Source: Streptomyces sp. Q6
Lineage (GTDB): Bacteria; Actinomycetota; Actinomycetes; Streptomycetales; Streptomycetaceae
Length of the DNA: 64,000 nt
Direction of reading: 5' to 3'
Assembly: GCF_036967205.1 (NCBI RefSeq)
Contig: NZ_CP146022.1
Coordinates: forward strand, 1,984,001 to 2,048,000
A program made the position numbers and the translations under genes. Position 1 is the first letter of the stretch. Every line of letters begins with the position of its first letter. This document shows positions 50,915-59,937 of the stretch, piece by piece. The notes under the pieces were generated by a model. It was not told the DNA's origin, did no database searches, and saw nothing but the letters and a program-made list of their open reading frames with translations.

Positions 50915-51808
50915 ATGAGCTCAATGAACTTCGGCCGCGCCCTGTGCGCCATGGTCACGCCCTTCACCGACGACGGCGCCGTCGACCTGGACGCCGCCCA
51001 GAAGGTGGCCGACCGGCTGATCGGCGAGGGCTGCGAGGGCCTGGTCCTCTCCGGCACGACCGGGGAGTCCCCCACCACGACGGACGCCGAGAAGGCGGAC
51101 CTCGTGCGGGCGGTGCGGGCGGCGGCCGACGGGCGCGCGTCGATCGTCGCGGGCATCGGCACGTCCGACACCCGGCACACGATCGCCCTCGCGGCGCAGG
51201 CCCAGCAGGCGGGCGCCGACGGCCTGTTGGCGGTCACCCCGTACTACAGCCGCCCGCCGCAGGACGCCGTGGAGGCCCACTTCCGCGACCTTGCCGACGC
51301 GACGGACCTGCCGGTCATGCTCTACGACATCCCGGGCCGCACCGGCACCCGGATCGAGCCCGCCACGATGATCCGGCTCGCGGAGCACCCCCGGATCGTC
51401 GCCGTGAAGGACTGCGCGTACGACCTGCTCGGCACCCAGAAGGTCATGGCGGCGACGGACCTGGCGTACTACACGGGCTGCGACGAGTACGTCCTCGCCC
51501 TGTACGCGCTCGGCGGGGCGGGCTACGTCTCGACGGTGGCGAACTGCGTCCCGGCGGCGTTCCGCGCGATCGTCGACGCCTACGACGCGGGACACACGAA
51601 GGAGGCCGCCCGCCTCCAGCGACTCACCGTCCCCCTCACCGAGTTGATGATGAACGCGGGGCTGCCGGGCACCGTGACGGTGAAGGCGCTCCTCGCGGAC
51701 CTCGGCCTGCCGGGCGGCGGCCCGGTCCGGGCACCGCTGCGACCCGCCGACCGGAGCACGGTCGACGGGTTGCGGGCGGCGTACGACGCGCTGGTCAGCG
51801 CGTCGTGA
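50915..51808 (+). CDS. dapA: 4-hydroxy-tetrahydrodipicolinate synthase paralogue (DapA-like)
   Basis: A 297-residue DHDPS-fold enzyme. Unlike the other two family members in this window, it keeps true DapA motifs: SGTTGESPTT near residue 45, the YDIPGRTGTR Tyr/Arg region, and the Schiff-base Lys in VAVKDCAYDL. It should condense pyruvate and aspartate semialdehyde for lysine and cell-wall synthesis. Some positions differ from the standard enzyme (VKDCAYDLL for NKDAKGDL), so a related pyruvate aldolase is possible. No clear ribosome site precedes the ATG at 50915. It overlaps the end of the opposite gene by 14 bases. Confidence 0.8.
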   Translation: MSSMNFGRALCAMVTPFTDDGAVDLDAAQKVADRLIGEGCEGLVLSGTTGESPTTTDAEKADLVRAVRAAADGRASIVAGIGTSDTRHTIALAAQAQQAGADGLLAVTPYYSRPPQDAVEAHFRDLADATDLPVMLYDIPGRTGTRIEPATMIRLAEHPRIVAVKDCAYDLLGTQKVMAATDLAYYTGCDEYVLALYALGGAGYVSTVANCVPAAFRAIVDAYDAGHTKEAARLQRLTVPLTELMMNAGLPGTVTVKALLADLGLPGGGPVRAPLRPADRSTVDGLRAAYDALVSAS

Positions 51809-53015
51809 ACTGCGGGTACCAGCGCCCGGGATAGTCGGCCGACGCCTTGCGGAAGTCGCTGAGCGGGACGACCTTGTGGGTGCCGAGGGTGATCAGCAGC
51901 AGCTGGTTGCGGAACTCGCCCTTGCCGTTGCACTTGCCCGGGGCGCAGCCCCAGGCGACGACGCGCTTGTCGTCGGCCCAGGCGACGAGCTGCTGCGCGG
52001 GCAGCTTCTCGACGAACTTGCCGGTCCGCGCGTCGTTCACGGCGACGGCGATCGTGTCGCCCTTGCCGGCGAAGTCACCGGCGACGAGTTCGCCGTCGGG
52101 CGAGAGGCCCGCCTCGACGAACCAGCTCACGTGGCGCTCGGCGGCGGGCACGGCCGCCTTGCGTCCCTGGAGGTCGTAGTACTGCTCCGGGACTCCGCCC
52201 GTCATGACACCGGCGTGCACGAGGGTGCCGGTGCCGCTGAACGAGAAGTCCTGCCGGGCGTTGATGTCCTCGTTGTCCGTGACCTCGTGCCAGTCGCTGT
52301 GCCCCGTCCTGACGTCGACGACGGAGAAGCCGTTCCTGGACGACTGGTAGTCCATGCCGGGCATGATCTTGCCGCTGCCGTCGTCGACCCTGTTCCTCTT
52401 GTACAGGTGGTCCGGGTCCTTCGCGTAGGTCGTGCCGACCAGCTTGCTCCCGTCCGGCGAGAACTCGACCCCGGCGACCCCCTCCTTCACCGGGATCCAC
52501 CGCTTCACCTTGTTCGTGGCCAGGTCGAGCAGCCCGATCCGGTCGGTGGGCCACTTCTTCTCCAGCACGGCGGCGGTGCGCAGCCCGGGAGCGACGGTCA
52601 GCCAGGACCACTCGGTGATCTTGCGGTACCGCTTGGTCGTCGGGTCGATGACGCCGTAGGTGCGCTCCAGCCGGCCGTCACCGTTCTCGTACACGACGTT
52701 CTTGTACGTGGCGAACGACGCGAGCGCCGTGCGTCCCGCCGCGATCACGTCCTTGGGCGGCGACTGGTCCGGGTGCGCGATGACGTCCTGCGTACCGGTC
52801 ACACCGGCGGGCCTGATGTCCTCGCCGCCCCCGATCCGCGGCACCACGACGGCTCCGGCGACCACGGCGGTCACCGCAACCGCGGCGACGGCGATACCGC
52901 GCCCGCGCCGCCTGCGCCGGGCCGCGAGCACCCGGTCGGCGAGGTCGGCGGGCGCGGGCTCGACCCGGTCGGCCTGCTCCAGCAGTGCGTCCTTGAGCAT
53001 GTCGTCGACGTTCAC
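51795..53015 (-). CDS. Membrane-anchored beta-propeller-like protein coupled to a sigma factor
   Basis: A 406-residue protein with a cytoplasmic N-terminus ending in RRRRRGRG, one membrane helix (about 40-59) and an outer part of repeated beta segments such as GLLDLATNKVKRWIPVKEG and GVEFSPDGSKLVGTTY, typical of TolB/WD-like propellers. Its GTG overlaps the sigma stop (GTGA). The layout copies the pair at 2257-3665, so it may act as an anti-sigma or signal receiver, though no anti-sigma motif is visible. Confidence 0.78.
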   Translation of the reverse strand: MNVDDMLKDALLEQADRVEPAPADLADRVLAARRRRRGRGIAVAAVAVTAVVAGAVVVPRIGGGEDIRPAGVTGTQDVIAHPDQSPPKDVIAAGRTALASFATYKNVVYENGDGRLERTYGVIDPTTKRYRKITEWSWLTVAPGLRTAAVLEKKWPTDRIGLLDLATNKVKRWIPVKEGVAGVEFSPDGSKLVGTTYAKDPDHLYKRNRVDDGSGKIMPGMDYQSSRNGFSVVDVRTGHSDWHEVTDNEDINARQDFSFSGTGTLVHAGVMTGGVPEQYYDLQGRKAAVPAAERHVSWFVEAGLSPDGELVAGDFAGKGDTIAVAVNDARTGKFVEKLPAQQLVAWADDKRVVAWGCAPGKCNGKGEFRNQLLLITLGTHKVVPLSDFRKASADYPGRWYPQFTTR

Positions 53016-53587
53016 GGGCGCACCTCCACGGGCGCGTAGTCACGGGTCGGCGGCTGTTCGCCGTCGGCGAGGCCCAGCGCGCCCAGCTCCGGCGCGAGGC
53101 TGCGCAGCCTGGCCAGGGAACGGTGGGTCGTGGAGCGCACGGTGCCGACCGTGCAGCCGAGCACCCGGGCCACGTCGGCCTCGGGCAGATCCTCGAAGTA
53201 GCGCAGGACGAGGACGGTGCGCTGGCGCGGGGTGAGCCGTGCCAGCGCGGCACGCAGCACGACCCGCAGTTCCGCGGCGGAAGTACCCCCGTCACCTCCG
53301 GCCGCGTCGGGCACGTCCCCGTAACTCACCTCCCGCCTCGGCCACTTGAGCCGCCAGCGGCTGACCTGCTGCCGGTAGAGGACCTGGCGCACGTACGCCT
53401 CGGGGTCCTCCACGCGGTTCCAGCGCCCGGCGACCTTGATCAGCGCGCTCTGCAGCAGGTCCTCACCGGCGTGCCGGTCGCCGCCGCACAGCAGTACGGC
53501 CGTCTTCAACAGCGCCGACGACCGCCCGGACACGAACTCCCGGAAGCTCTCGGCGCTCTCGCCGAACCCCTCGCGTACGGCATCCAT
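53012..53587 (-). CDS. SigE-family ECF RNA polymerase sigma factor
   Basis: A 191-residue sigma factor. Region 2 runs from about 15 to 85 and includes ESFREFVSGRSSALLKTAVL and DLLQSALIKVAGRWNRVEDP; region 4 (about 110-165) includes LTPRQRTVLVLRYFEDLPEA and GCTVGTVRSTTHRSLARLR. The ATG at 53587 has GAGAGGTGG upstream. It is followed by the coupled membrane protein. Targets are unknown. The two SigE-type pairs in this window share layout but not close sequence. Confidence 0.88.
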   Translation of the reverse strand: MDAVREGFGESAESFREFVSGRSSALLKTAVLLCGGDRHAGEDLLQSALIKVAGRWNRVEDPEAYVRQVLYRQQVSRWRLKWPRREVSYGDVPDAAGGDGGTSAAELRVVLRAALARLTPRQRTVLVLRYFEDLPEADVARVLGCTVGTVRSTTHRSLARLRSLAPELGALGLADGEQPPTRDYAPVEVRP

Positions 53588-53702
53588 CGCCACCTCTCTT
53601 CCCCCCGGGCACCCCCGGCTGTTTCCGCTCTCTCCCCTCATGACGACCGCACCCCACCGCCGCTATGCCTGCGCCCCCGAAAGATTTTCCCGCGCACACG
53701 GA

Positions 53703-53740
53703 CGAGCGGCCCGCGCCGGGATCCCGGCGCGGGCCGCTCG
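53703..53740. terminator. Perfect 38-base palindromic hairpin after dapD
   Basis: The sequence from 53703 to 53740 is fully self-complementary around GGGATCCC, 14 bases beyond the dapD stop. Confidence 0.85.
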
Positions 53741-53753
53741 CTGGTGCGGACCG

Positions 53754-54743
53754 CTAGTTGTGGCTGTGCAGGATCTCGTTCAGGCCGCCCCAGACCGCGT
53801 TGTTCGGGCGGGCCTCGACCGTGCCGGTCACCGAGTTGCGGCGGAAGAGGATGTTCGAGGCGCCGGACAGGTCGCGGGCCTTGACGATCTCGCCGTCGGG
53901 CATGGTCACGCGCGTACCGGCGGTGACGTACAGGCCCGCCTCGACGACGCACTCGTCGCCGAGGGCGATGCCGACGCCCGCCTCGGCGCCGACCAGGCAG
54001 CGCTCGCCGATGACGATGCGGACGTTGCCGCCACCGGAGAGGGTGCCCATGGTGGAGGCGCCGCCGCCGATGTCCGAGCCGTCGCCGACGACGACGCCCG
54101 CGGAGATGCGGCCCTCGACCATCGACGTGCCGAGCGTGCCGGCGTTGAAGTTCACGAAGCCCTCGTGCATCACCGTGGTGCCCTCGGCGAGGTGCGCGCC
54201 GAGGCGGACGCGGTCGGCGTCGGCGATGCGCACGCCCTTGGGGGCGACGTAGTCGGTCATGCGCGGGAACTTGTCGATGGACGTCACCTGGAGGTGCAGG
54301 CCCTCGGCGCGGGCGTTCAGGCGGACCTTCTCGACGTCGTCGACGGCGACCGGGCCGAGCGAGGTCCAGGCGACGTTGGCGAGGAAGCCGAACTGGCCGT
54401 CCAGGTTCACGCCGTGCGGCTTGACCAGGCGGTGGGAGAGCAGGTGCAGACGCAGGTACACGTCGTGCGCGTCCAGCGGCTTGTCGTCGACGGAGGCGAT
54501 GACCGTGCGCACGGCCACGACCTCGACACCGCGCCGGGCGTCGGGACCGATCGCCTTGGCGGCCCCCTCGCCGAGCAGCTCGACGGCCTTCTCGGCGGAG
54601 AGCTTCTCGGTCCCGGCGGGGCCCGGCTCAGCGACGAGCTCGGGCGCGGGGAACCAGGTGTCGAGAACGGTGCCGTCGGCGGTGACGGTGGCAAGGCCTG
54701 CGGCGACGGCGCCGGTGGAACGAGGAGCAATGGTGTCGGTCAT
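53754..54743 (-). CDS. dapD: 2,3,4,5-tetrahydropyridine-2,6-dicarboxylate N-succinyltransferase
   Basis: This 329-residue enzyme transfers succinyl from CoA to tetrahydrodipicolinate in lysine and diaminopimelate synthesis. An N-terminal actinobacterial-type domain (to about 160) is followed by a left-handed beta-helix of hexapeptide turns: [40 protein letters not shown] and [20 protein letters not shown]. The ATG at 54743 fits the family start MTDTIAPR. It ends before a strong palindromic terminator and appears to be a single gene. A DapA paralogue lies 2 kb away, but on the other strand. Confidence 0.95.
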   Translation of the reverse strand: MTDTIAPRSTGAVAAGLATVTADGTVLDTWFPAPELVAEPGPAGTEKLSAEKAVELLGEGAAKAIGPDARRGVEVVAVRTVIASVDDKPLDAHDVYLRLHLLSHRLVKPHGVNLDGQFGFLANVAWTSLGPVAVDDVEKVRLNARAEGLHLQVTSIDKFPRMTDYVAPKGVRIADADRVRLGAHLAEGTTVMHEGFVNFNAGTLGTSMVEGRISAGVVVGDGSDIGGGASTMGTLSGGGNVRIVIGERCLVGAEAGVGIALGDECVVEAGLYVTAGTRVTMPDGEIVKARDLSGASNILFRRNSVTGTVEARPNNAVWGGLNEILHSHN

Positions 54744-54835
54744 GGAGGCCAACCTAATCGGCGGGCCCCCGCCGAAGCGAACCGGCGGGGAGCCCGTCTC
54801 AGCAGCCGGGCCCCCTCGGTTTCCCTCTCCGTGGC

Positions 54836-54994
54836 TCACGGGCGCTGCCCCTTGCCATCGACGACGGCGGCGGCGAGCCGCGCGTCCCGGAGCATGCGGT
54901 CGCCCCCCTTCCGGACCTGGTCGGGCGTGCGATCGTCGTCGACCTTCGTGGTGGTCCGGTCACGGGTCCTCCGTCCGCGGACGGGCGCGAGCAT
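54836..54994 (-). CDS. Possible 52-residue small protein
   Basis: An ORF with AAGGGG 5 bases before its ATG lies in the 311-base gap upstream of dapD. The product is charged, with no membrane segment: it starts [13 protein letters not shown] and ends [13 protein letters not shown]. Codon use is compatible with a gene, but the piece could equally be a remnant. Two 18-base repeats of CCTTGTTCCCC(A/G)CAGCCG lie just upstream of it. Confidence 0.3.
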   Translation of the reverse strand: MLAPVRGRRTRDRTTTKVDDDRTPDQVRKGGDRMLRDARLAAAVVDGKGQRP

Positions 54995-55054
54995 GTCACC
55001 CCTTGTTCCCCACAGCCGCCTTGTTCCCCGCAGCCGCCGCAGCGGTTCACGCGC

Positions 55055-55591
55055 TCAGGGGATCAGCCGTGCCAGCATCTCCCGCGCGTACGGCGCGTCG
55101 AACTCTCCTCCGGTGAGCAGGACTTGGAGCGCGATGCCGTCCATCAGAGCGACCAGGGCGCGCGCGGTGACGGGATCGGTGCGGTCCGCCACGGCCTCGG
55201 CCAGTTCCTCGCACCACTCGGCGGCGACGGGCCGCAGCGCCGGCCTGCGCAGCGCGGCGAGGTACAGCTCGTACTCCAGCTCCACGCCGACGCGGTCCCC
55301 GGCGAGCCATTCGCCGAGCACGGCCGTCAGTTCGTCGGCGAGGTCGCGGTCCGGGTCGCGGAAGGCGCCGCGCGCGGCGACGATCTTGGCGAACCCCTCG
55401 TTGGCCTGCCGCAGCGCGGCCACCATCAGCTCGTCGAGGGTCGCGAAGTGGTACGTCGTCGAGCCCAGCGGCACATCGGCCTCGGCCGCGACGGTGCGGT
55501 GGCTGAGCCCGCCGATGCCCTTGCTGCCCACCACCCGGATCGCGGCGTCGATGATGCGCCGGCGACGGTCGGGGTCGTAGCGCCGGGCCAT
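55055..55591 (-). CDS. TetR-family regulator coupled to an SMR exporter
   Basis: A 178-residue repressor. The helix-turn-helix lies at about 28-50 (GLSHRTVAAEADVPLGSTTY), with a long acidic ligand domain behind it. Its ATG shares one base with the stop of the SMR gene (TGATG), so exporter and repressor come from one transcript. A nested inverted repeat covers the SMR start region and is the natural operator. Confidence 0.9.
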   Translation of the reverse strand: MARRYDPDRRRRIIDAAIRVVGSKGIGGLSHRTVAAEADVPLGSTTYHFATLDELMVAALRQANEGFAKIVAARGAFRDPDRDLADELTAVLGEWLAGDRVGVELEYELYLAALRRPALRPVAAEWCEELAEAVADRTDPVTARALVALMDGIALQVLLTGGEFDAPYAREMLARLIP

Positions 55592-55911
55592 CAGTGGGCA
55601 CCGCCCAGGTTCAGCAGGACGACGCCGCCGATGACGAGGGCGATGCCCGCGACCTTCGCCGCGGTCAGCCCTTCACCGAGGAAGATCATGCCGATCGCGG
55701 CGATGACGGCGGTGCCGGTGCCCGCCCAGATCGCGTACGCGGTGCCGATCTGGACGGTCTTCAGCGTCTGCGCGAGGAGCACGAACGCGATCACGTACCC
55801 GGTGACCGTGATCAGCGAGGGCCAGAGCCTGCTGAACCCCTCGCTGTACTTCATGGCCGTGGTGGCGGCCACCTCGGCGGCGATGGCACCGGCCAGCAGT
55901 ACGTATCCCAT
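55591..55911 (-). CDS. Small multidrug resistance (SMR/EmrE-like) exporter
   Basis: A 106-residue protein with four membrane helices. The essential glutamate is in AGAIAAEVAATTAMKYSEGF near position 13, and the SMR signature YAIWAGTGTAVIAAIGMIFL near 60 is present. The start at 55911 (MGYVLL) matches the usual length; an ATG ten codons upstream would add a tail. It exchanges protons for cationic drugs, probably as a dimer. It is cotranscribed with its TetR regulator. Confidence 0.92.
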   Translation of the reverse strand: MGYVLLAGAIAAEVAATTAMKYSEGFSRLWPSLITVTGYVIAFVLLAQTLKTVQIGTAYAIWAGTGTAVIAAIGMIFLGEGLTAAKVAGIALVIGGVVLLNLGGAH

Positions 55912-55950
55912 GTGTACGAGGGTACATATCGTTGCGTACACCCGTACACA
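55911..55950. promoter_or_regulatory. Nested inverted repeats at the SMR start (candidate TetR operator)
   Basis: TGTGTACG (55911-55918) is inverted as CGTACACA (55943-55950), and inside it GGGTAC is inverted as GTACACCC with one extra base. The site covers the first base of the start codon and the ribosome-site region. Confidence 0.6.
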
Positions 55951-55965
55951 ACGACGGGGTCGGCC

Positions 55966-56235
55966 TGATGCCGCCCTTCAGGCCGACCGCGTCACGCCCT
56001 GGAGCGCGCCGATACGGCTCGCACCTCTGGGGAACCTCGCCCACGGAGCGGCAGATGTCCCGTAGCCGCGTCTCCGGGTCGGCGACGAGGTCCTCGAACC
56101 GCACCTCGCGCCACCGCGAACTCCTCGGTCGGGTGCGCCACTTGTCGGCCGGATGCCTCACCTGCGCCCAGGTGGCGACGGCCTCGTGGAACCCGCTGTG
56201 CCCCCACGGCATCCGCAGCGGCGAGCCGACGCGGG
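55966..56235 (-). pseudogene. Remnant of a sulfotransferase-family gene
   Basis: A minus-strand stretch reads WREVRFEDLVADPETRLRDI after a FHEAVATWAQVRHPADKWR segment. This matches the C-terminal part of PAPS-type sulfotransferases, where EVRYEDLVADP is conserved. No start, N-terminal PAPS loop or proper end is present, so it is a fragment. It lies in the gap between the SMR gene and the DUF3616 gene; nothing else is seen in 55951-56324. Confidence 0.55.
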
Positions 56236-56324
56236 CCCGTCCTCGGGCCCGCCGCTGGGCGGACCCGTGTCGCGGCCTGAGAATCCCGTACGAATCCCCC
56301 ACCCGTGCCGGTGCACGCGCGTGG

Positions 56325-57716
56325 CTACGAGACCGTGAACCAGGCCGCCCGCGACTTCTTCCACTCGGCGTGCGTGAGGTCCTTGGCCTCGGTGCCGTCG
56401 CCGTACAGGTCGGCGGAGCCGCTGTCGGTGATCAGCTGCACCCGCTGCCCGGGGACGGACAGGTCGGGCACGGCGACGACGGACTCCCAGCCGCCCGGGT
56501 CGCTCGTCGGCAGGTCGGCGCGCTTGACGGGCGCGTGCCCGGCGACGCCGTCCCACTCGTACAGGGCGTACGGGTCGCTGTTGTCGTCGGCGGCCCAGCT
56601 GCCGGCCAGGATCAGGTACTGGTCGGCGGAGTTCTTGCGGAGGTCGCGGACCGACAGGCCGCCCAGGTCCAGCTCGATCGCCGTGCCGAAGACGGGGGCC
56701 GAACCGCTCGACAGGACCTTGTCGAAGTTGGTGACGGGCACGATCAGCGCCTTGCCCCCGTCCTTCGGCGGCACCAGCGGCGCCCGGAACCCGATGTACG
56801 CGGTGGACGTGGACCCCGGCGCGAATTCGAGGCCCTCGACGTTGAACCCGTCGATCTGCTTGGGCGCCTCGCCGTCGGCGGTACCCGCGGCGAACCCGTA
56901 CCGGTCGCCGTTGGCCTCGTCCCACGCGACGAGCTGGTCGCGCAGCTTCTTGTAGGAGTGCGCGTACGACAGCTGGGTGGCGGAGCCGGTGGCGCTCACC
57001 GAGGTGGTGAAGACCGTGTTGCGCGGCGCCTTGTACTCGCCGTCCTTGTTGTTGCCGAGGGAGCCGGTCCAGTAGATGAGGTCGCCGACGCGTGCGGCGC
57101 CCTCGATGTCCACCTCCTTGCTGACGCCGAGCTGCGCGCTGAAGTCCCAGGTGCGCACCGGGGCGCCGGACCTGGACCGGTCGTACAGGCGCAGCACGTT
57201 GGACTCGTCGTCGGCGACGACGACGTAGCCGTCACCGACGTCGACGGCGGCGGAGGCGTCGCTGGACCCGGTGAAGTACCGCGCGTCGACGGCGTTCTGC
57301 ACGGCGCCGGAGGCGGCGTAGTGCAGCGTCGTGGTCGCGGACGTCCCGCCGACTCCGGTGACCTTCAGGGTGAGATCGGTGTAGCCCCGTCCGCGCGCGG
57401 CGACCGAGACCGTACGGCTCGCGCCGGTGCCGCTGACGGTGACGTCGACCGGCTGGGCGACCGCGGTCCTGCTGCTGGCGCTCGCCGCGACGGTGAGCCG
57501 GGAGGCGTCGGCCCCGCTCTGTGCGATGTTCACGGTCACGGTCGGATCGTCCACGCCCCCGACGGCACCGCTCAGGTATCCGGTCGAGAGCGCGATCGTC
57601 GGCGTCGCCGAGGCCGCCGCGCCGGCCGGGTGGTTGCTGCCCATGGCGGCCAGCGTAAGAAGCCCGCACGCGACAGCAACGGCCGTTCGGCGTGAGCGCG
57701 GAATGTGATGCGGCAC
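56325..57716 (-). CDS. Secreted DUF3616-family beta-propeller protein
   Basis: A 463-residue exported protein. The GTG at 57716 is chosen because AAAGGT lies 7 bases upstream; the Sec signal is RTAVAVACGLLTLAAMG, ending near GAAAS. An immunoglobulin-like region (about 45-130) is followed by a propeller with DGYVVVADDESNVLRLYDRS, VDIEGAARVGDLIYWTGSLG and GFNVEGLEFAPGSTSTAYIG, characteristic of DUF3616. Function is unknown; related proteins are sometimes found with phosphatases or nucleases. It stands alone, upstream of nothing on its strand but the sulfotransferase fragment. Confidence 0.82.
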   Translation of the reverse strand: MPHHIPRSRRTAVAVACGLLTLAAMGSNHPAGAAASATPTIALSTGYLSGAVGGVDDPTVTVNIAQSGADASRLTVAASASSRTAVAQPVDVTVSGTGASRTVSVAARGRGYTDLTLKVTGVGGTSATTTLHYAASGAVQNAVDARYFTGSSDASAAVDVGDGYVVVADDESNVLRLYDRSRSGAPVRTWDFSAQLGVSKEVDIEGAARVGDLIYWTGSLGNNKDGEYKAPRNTVFTTSVSATGSATQLSYAHSYKKLRDQLVAWDEANGDRYGFAAGTADGEAPKQIDGFNVEGLEFAPGSTSTAYIGFRAPLVPPKDGGKALIVPVTNFDKVLSSGSAPVFGTAIELDLGGLSVRDLRKNSADQYLILAGSWAADDNSDPYALYEWDGVAGHAPVKRADLPTSDPGGWESVVAVPDLSVPGQRVQLITDSGSADLYGDGTEAKDLTHAEWKKSRAAWFTVS

Positions 57717-57818
57717 TGGGTACCTTTCGTCGACACGGTGTCGACCGGAACCCTCTTCCTCCTGCGCCAATCCGCGGTGACGGCCGTACGTACGGCGGCT
57801 GAACAGCATCGGACGACG

Positions 57819-57849
57819 AACGGCCCCGCCTCCGGGAGGCGGGGCCGTT
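57819..57849 (-). terminator. Terminator at the end of the suf operon
   Basis: AACGGCCCCGCCT (57819-57831) pairs perfectly with AGGCGGGGCCGTT (57837-57849) across a 5-base loop, 25 bases after the last suf gene. Confidence 0.85.
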
Positions 57850-57874
57850 CGGCCGGAACTGTCGGGTGGAACCC

Positions 57875-58213
57875 TCAGACGTTGAAGCCGAGCGCGCGCA
57901 GCTGCTCGCGCCCGTCGTCCGTGATCTTGTCCGGGCCCCACGGCGGCATCCAGACCCAGTTGATCCGCAGCTCGTTGACGATGCCGTCAGTGGCGGACTT
58001 CGCCTGGTCCTCGATGACGTCGGTCAGCGGGCAGGCCGCGGACGTCAGCGTCATGTCGATCGTCGCGATGTTCGCGTCGTCGATGTGGATGCCGTAGATG
58101 AGCCCCAGGTTGACGACGTCGATGCCCAGCTCGGGGTCGACGACGTCGTACAGCGCCTCGCGGACCTCCTCCTCGGAGGCCGGCTTCATCTCGACAGCGG
58201 TGTTCTCGCTCAT
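57875..58213 (-). CDS. sufT: MIP18-type iron-sulfur assembly factor (SufT)
   Basis: A 112-residue protein that helps mature iron-sulfur proteins. The MIP18/PaaD signature is clear: EALYDVVDPELGIDVVNLGL and TLTSAACPLTDVIEDQ, the latter with the conserved Cys. It ends with WMPPWGPDKITDDGREQLRA. The ATG overlaps the SufU stop (ATGA), and it is the last gene before the operon terminator. Confidence 0.93.
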   Translation of the reverse strand: MSENTAVEMKPASEEEVREALYDVVDPELGIDVVNLGLIYGIHIDDANIATIDMTLTSAACPLTDVIEDQAKSATDGIVNELRINWVWMPPWGPDKITDDGREQLRALGFNV

Positions 58214-58668
58214 GCGCTCTTCGCCTCCTCCGCGAAGGCCTGGGCCGTCGCGTCCTTCCACGCCATCCAGCTCAGGAGGGCGCACTTCACTCGGGCCGGG
58301 TACTTGGAGACACCGGCGAACGCGACCGCGTCCTCCAGGATCTCCTCCATCGAGTCGTCCGGCTCGATCTGGCCCTTGGACTGCATCAGCTCCAGGAAGG
58401 TCTCCTGGATCTGCCGCGCGTCGGACAGCTCCTTGCCGACCAGCAGATCGTTCAGGACGGAGGCCGATGCCTGGCTGATGGAGCAGCCCTGGCCCTCGTA
58501 GCTGACGTCCTCGATCGTCTCGCCGTCGTACTTGACGCGCAGCGTGATCTCGTCGCCGCACGTCGGGTTGACGTGGTGCACCTCGGCGTCGCCGTCCCGG
58601 AGACCGCGCCCGTGCGGGTGCTTGTAGTGGTCCAGGATGACTTCCTGGTACATGGAATCCAGCTTCAC
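58210..58668 (-). CDS. sufU: SUF-type sulfur-relay / scaffold protein SufU
   Basis: A 152-residue zinc-containing protein that accepts sulfur from SufS and hands it to SufBCD. The three cysteines are in NPTCGDEITL, YEGQGCSISQASASV and VKCALLSWMAWKD, and the Asp in the first also binds zinc in relatives. GAGGG precedes the GTG at 58668; a downstream ATG is possible. It follows SufS by 12 bases and overlaps SufT. Confidence 0.94.
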   Translation of the reverse strand: MKLDSMYQEVILDHYKHPHGRGLRDGDAEVHHVNPTCGDEITLRVKYDGETIEDVSYEGQGCSISQASASVLNDLLVGKELSDARQIQETFLELMQSKGQIEPDDSMEEILEDAVAFAGVSKYPARVKCALLSWMAWKDATAQAFAEEAKSA

Positions 58669-58680
58669 AGTCCCAGCCCT

Positions 58681-59937
58681 CTACCCGAAGAAGTTCCGAA
58701 CGTGCTCCAGGCCGTCGACCAGAGCGTCGATCTCGCCGGGCGTGGAGTACAGATAGAACGACGCTCGCGTGGTCGCAGGAATTCCGTACCGCAGGCAGAC
58801 GGGCCGCGCGCAGTGGTGGCCGACCCGGACGGCGATGCCCAGCTCGTCGAGGACCTGGCCCACGTCGTGCGGGTGGATGTCACCGAGCGTGAAGGAGATC
58901 GCGGCGCCCCGGTCCTCGGCCGTGGTGGGGCCGATGATCTTGAGGTCGGGTACCTCCTGGAGCCGCTTCACCGCGTACTCGGTGAGCACCTGCTCGTGGC
59001 GGTGGATGTTCTCCATGCCGATCGAGTTCAGGTAGTCGATCGCCGCTCCGAGCGCGATCGCCTGCGAGATCGGCGGCGTGCCGGCCTCGAACTTGTGCGG
59101 CGCGGGAGCGTACGTCGACGAGTGCATCGACACGGTCTCGATCATCTCGCCACCGCCGAGGAACGGCGGCAGGTCCTCGAGCAGCTCCTGGCGGCCCCAC
59201 AGCACGCCGATGCCGGTCGGACCGCACATCTTGTGGCCGGTGAAGGCCACGAAGTCGGCCTGGAGCGCCTGCACGTCGAGCGGCATGTGCGGCGCGGCCT
59301 GCGAGGCGTCGATCAGGACCAGGGCCCCGACCTCCTGGGCGCGGCGCACGATGGCCTCGACCGGGTTGTGGGTGCCGAGGATGTTCGACACGAGAACGAA
59401 CGAAACGATCTTCGTCTTCTCGGTGATGACCTCGTTGATGTTGCTCAGGTCGAGCCGGCCGTCATCGGTGAGGCCGAACCACTTCAGCTTCGCACCGGTG
59501 CGCTGCGAGAGCAGCTGCCACGGAACGATGTTGGAGTGGTGCTCCATCTCCGTGATGACGATCTCGGTCTCGTGATCGACCTTGTACGGCTCGTCGGCCC
59601 AGCCCAGCATGTTGGCAACGAGGTTGAGCGACTCCGAGGCGTTCTTGGTGAAGATGACCTCGTCGCGGCTCGGCGCGTTGATGAACGCGGCGACCTTGTC
59701 GCGCGCGCCCTCGTACAGCGCCGTGGCCTCCTCGGCGAGCACGTGCACGCCGCGGTGGACGTTGGCGTTGTGCTGTGTGTAGTACTCGTCGACGGCGTCG
59801 AGGACCTGGCGCGGCGTCTGTGACGTCGCCGCGTTGTCCAGGTAGACGAGCTTCTTGCCGTCGTGGAGCACCCGGTCGAGGATCGGGAAGTCCTTGCGGA
59901 TCGCCTCGGTGTCGAGGAGGCCCGGCAGCTGTGTCAC
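58681..59937 (-). CDS. sufS: Cysteine desulfurase SufS
   Basis: A 418-residue PLP enzyme that takes sulfur from cysteine for cluster building. The PLP lysine is in ADFVAFTGHKMCGPTGIGVL, the cofactor region includes EMEHHSNIVPWQLL, and the catalytic cysteine lies in RVGHHCARPVCLRYG. The GTG at 59937 overlaps the SufC stop (GTGA). Length and motifs match group II desulfurases. Confidence 0.96.
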   Translation of the reverse strand: MTQLPGLLDTEAIRKDFPILDRVLHDGKKLVYLDNAATSQTPRQVLDAVDEYYTQHNANVHRGVHVLAEEATALYEGARDKVAAFINAPSRDEVIFTKNASESLNLVANMLGWADEPYKVDHETEIVITEMEHHSNIVPWQLLSQRTGAKLKWFGLTDDGRLDLSNINEVITEKTKIVSFVLVSNILGTHNPVEAIVRRAQEVGALVLIDASQAAPHMPLDVQALQADFVAFTGHKMCGPTGIGVLWGRQELLEDLPPFLGGGEMIETVSMHSSTYAPAPHKFEAGTPPISQAIALGAAIDYLNSIGMENIHRHEQVLTEYAVKRLQEVPDLKIIGPTTAEDRGAAISFTLGDIHPHDVGQVLDELGIAVRVGHHCARPVCLRYGIPATTRASFYLYSTPGEIDALVDGLEHVRNFFG

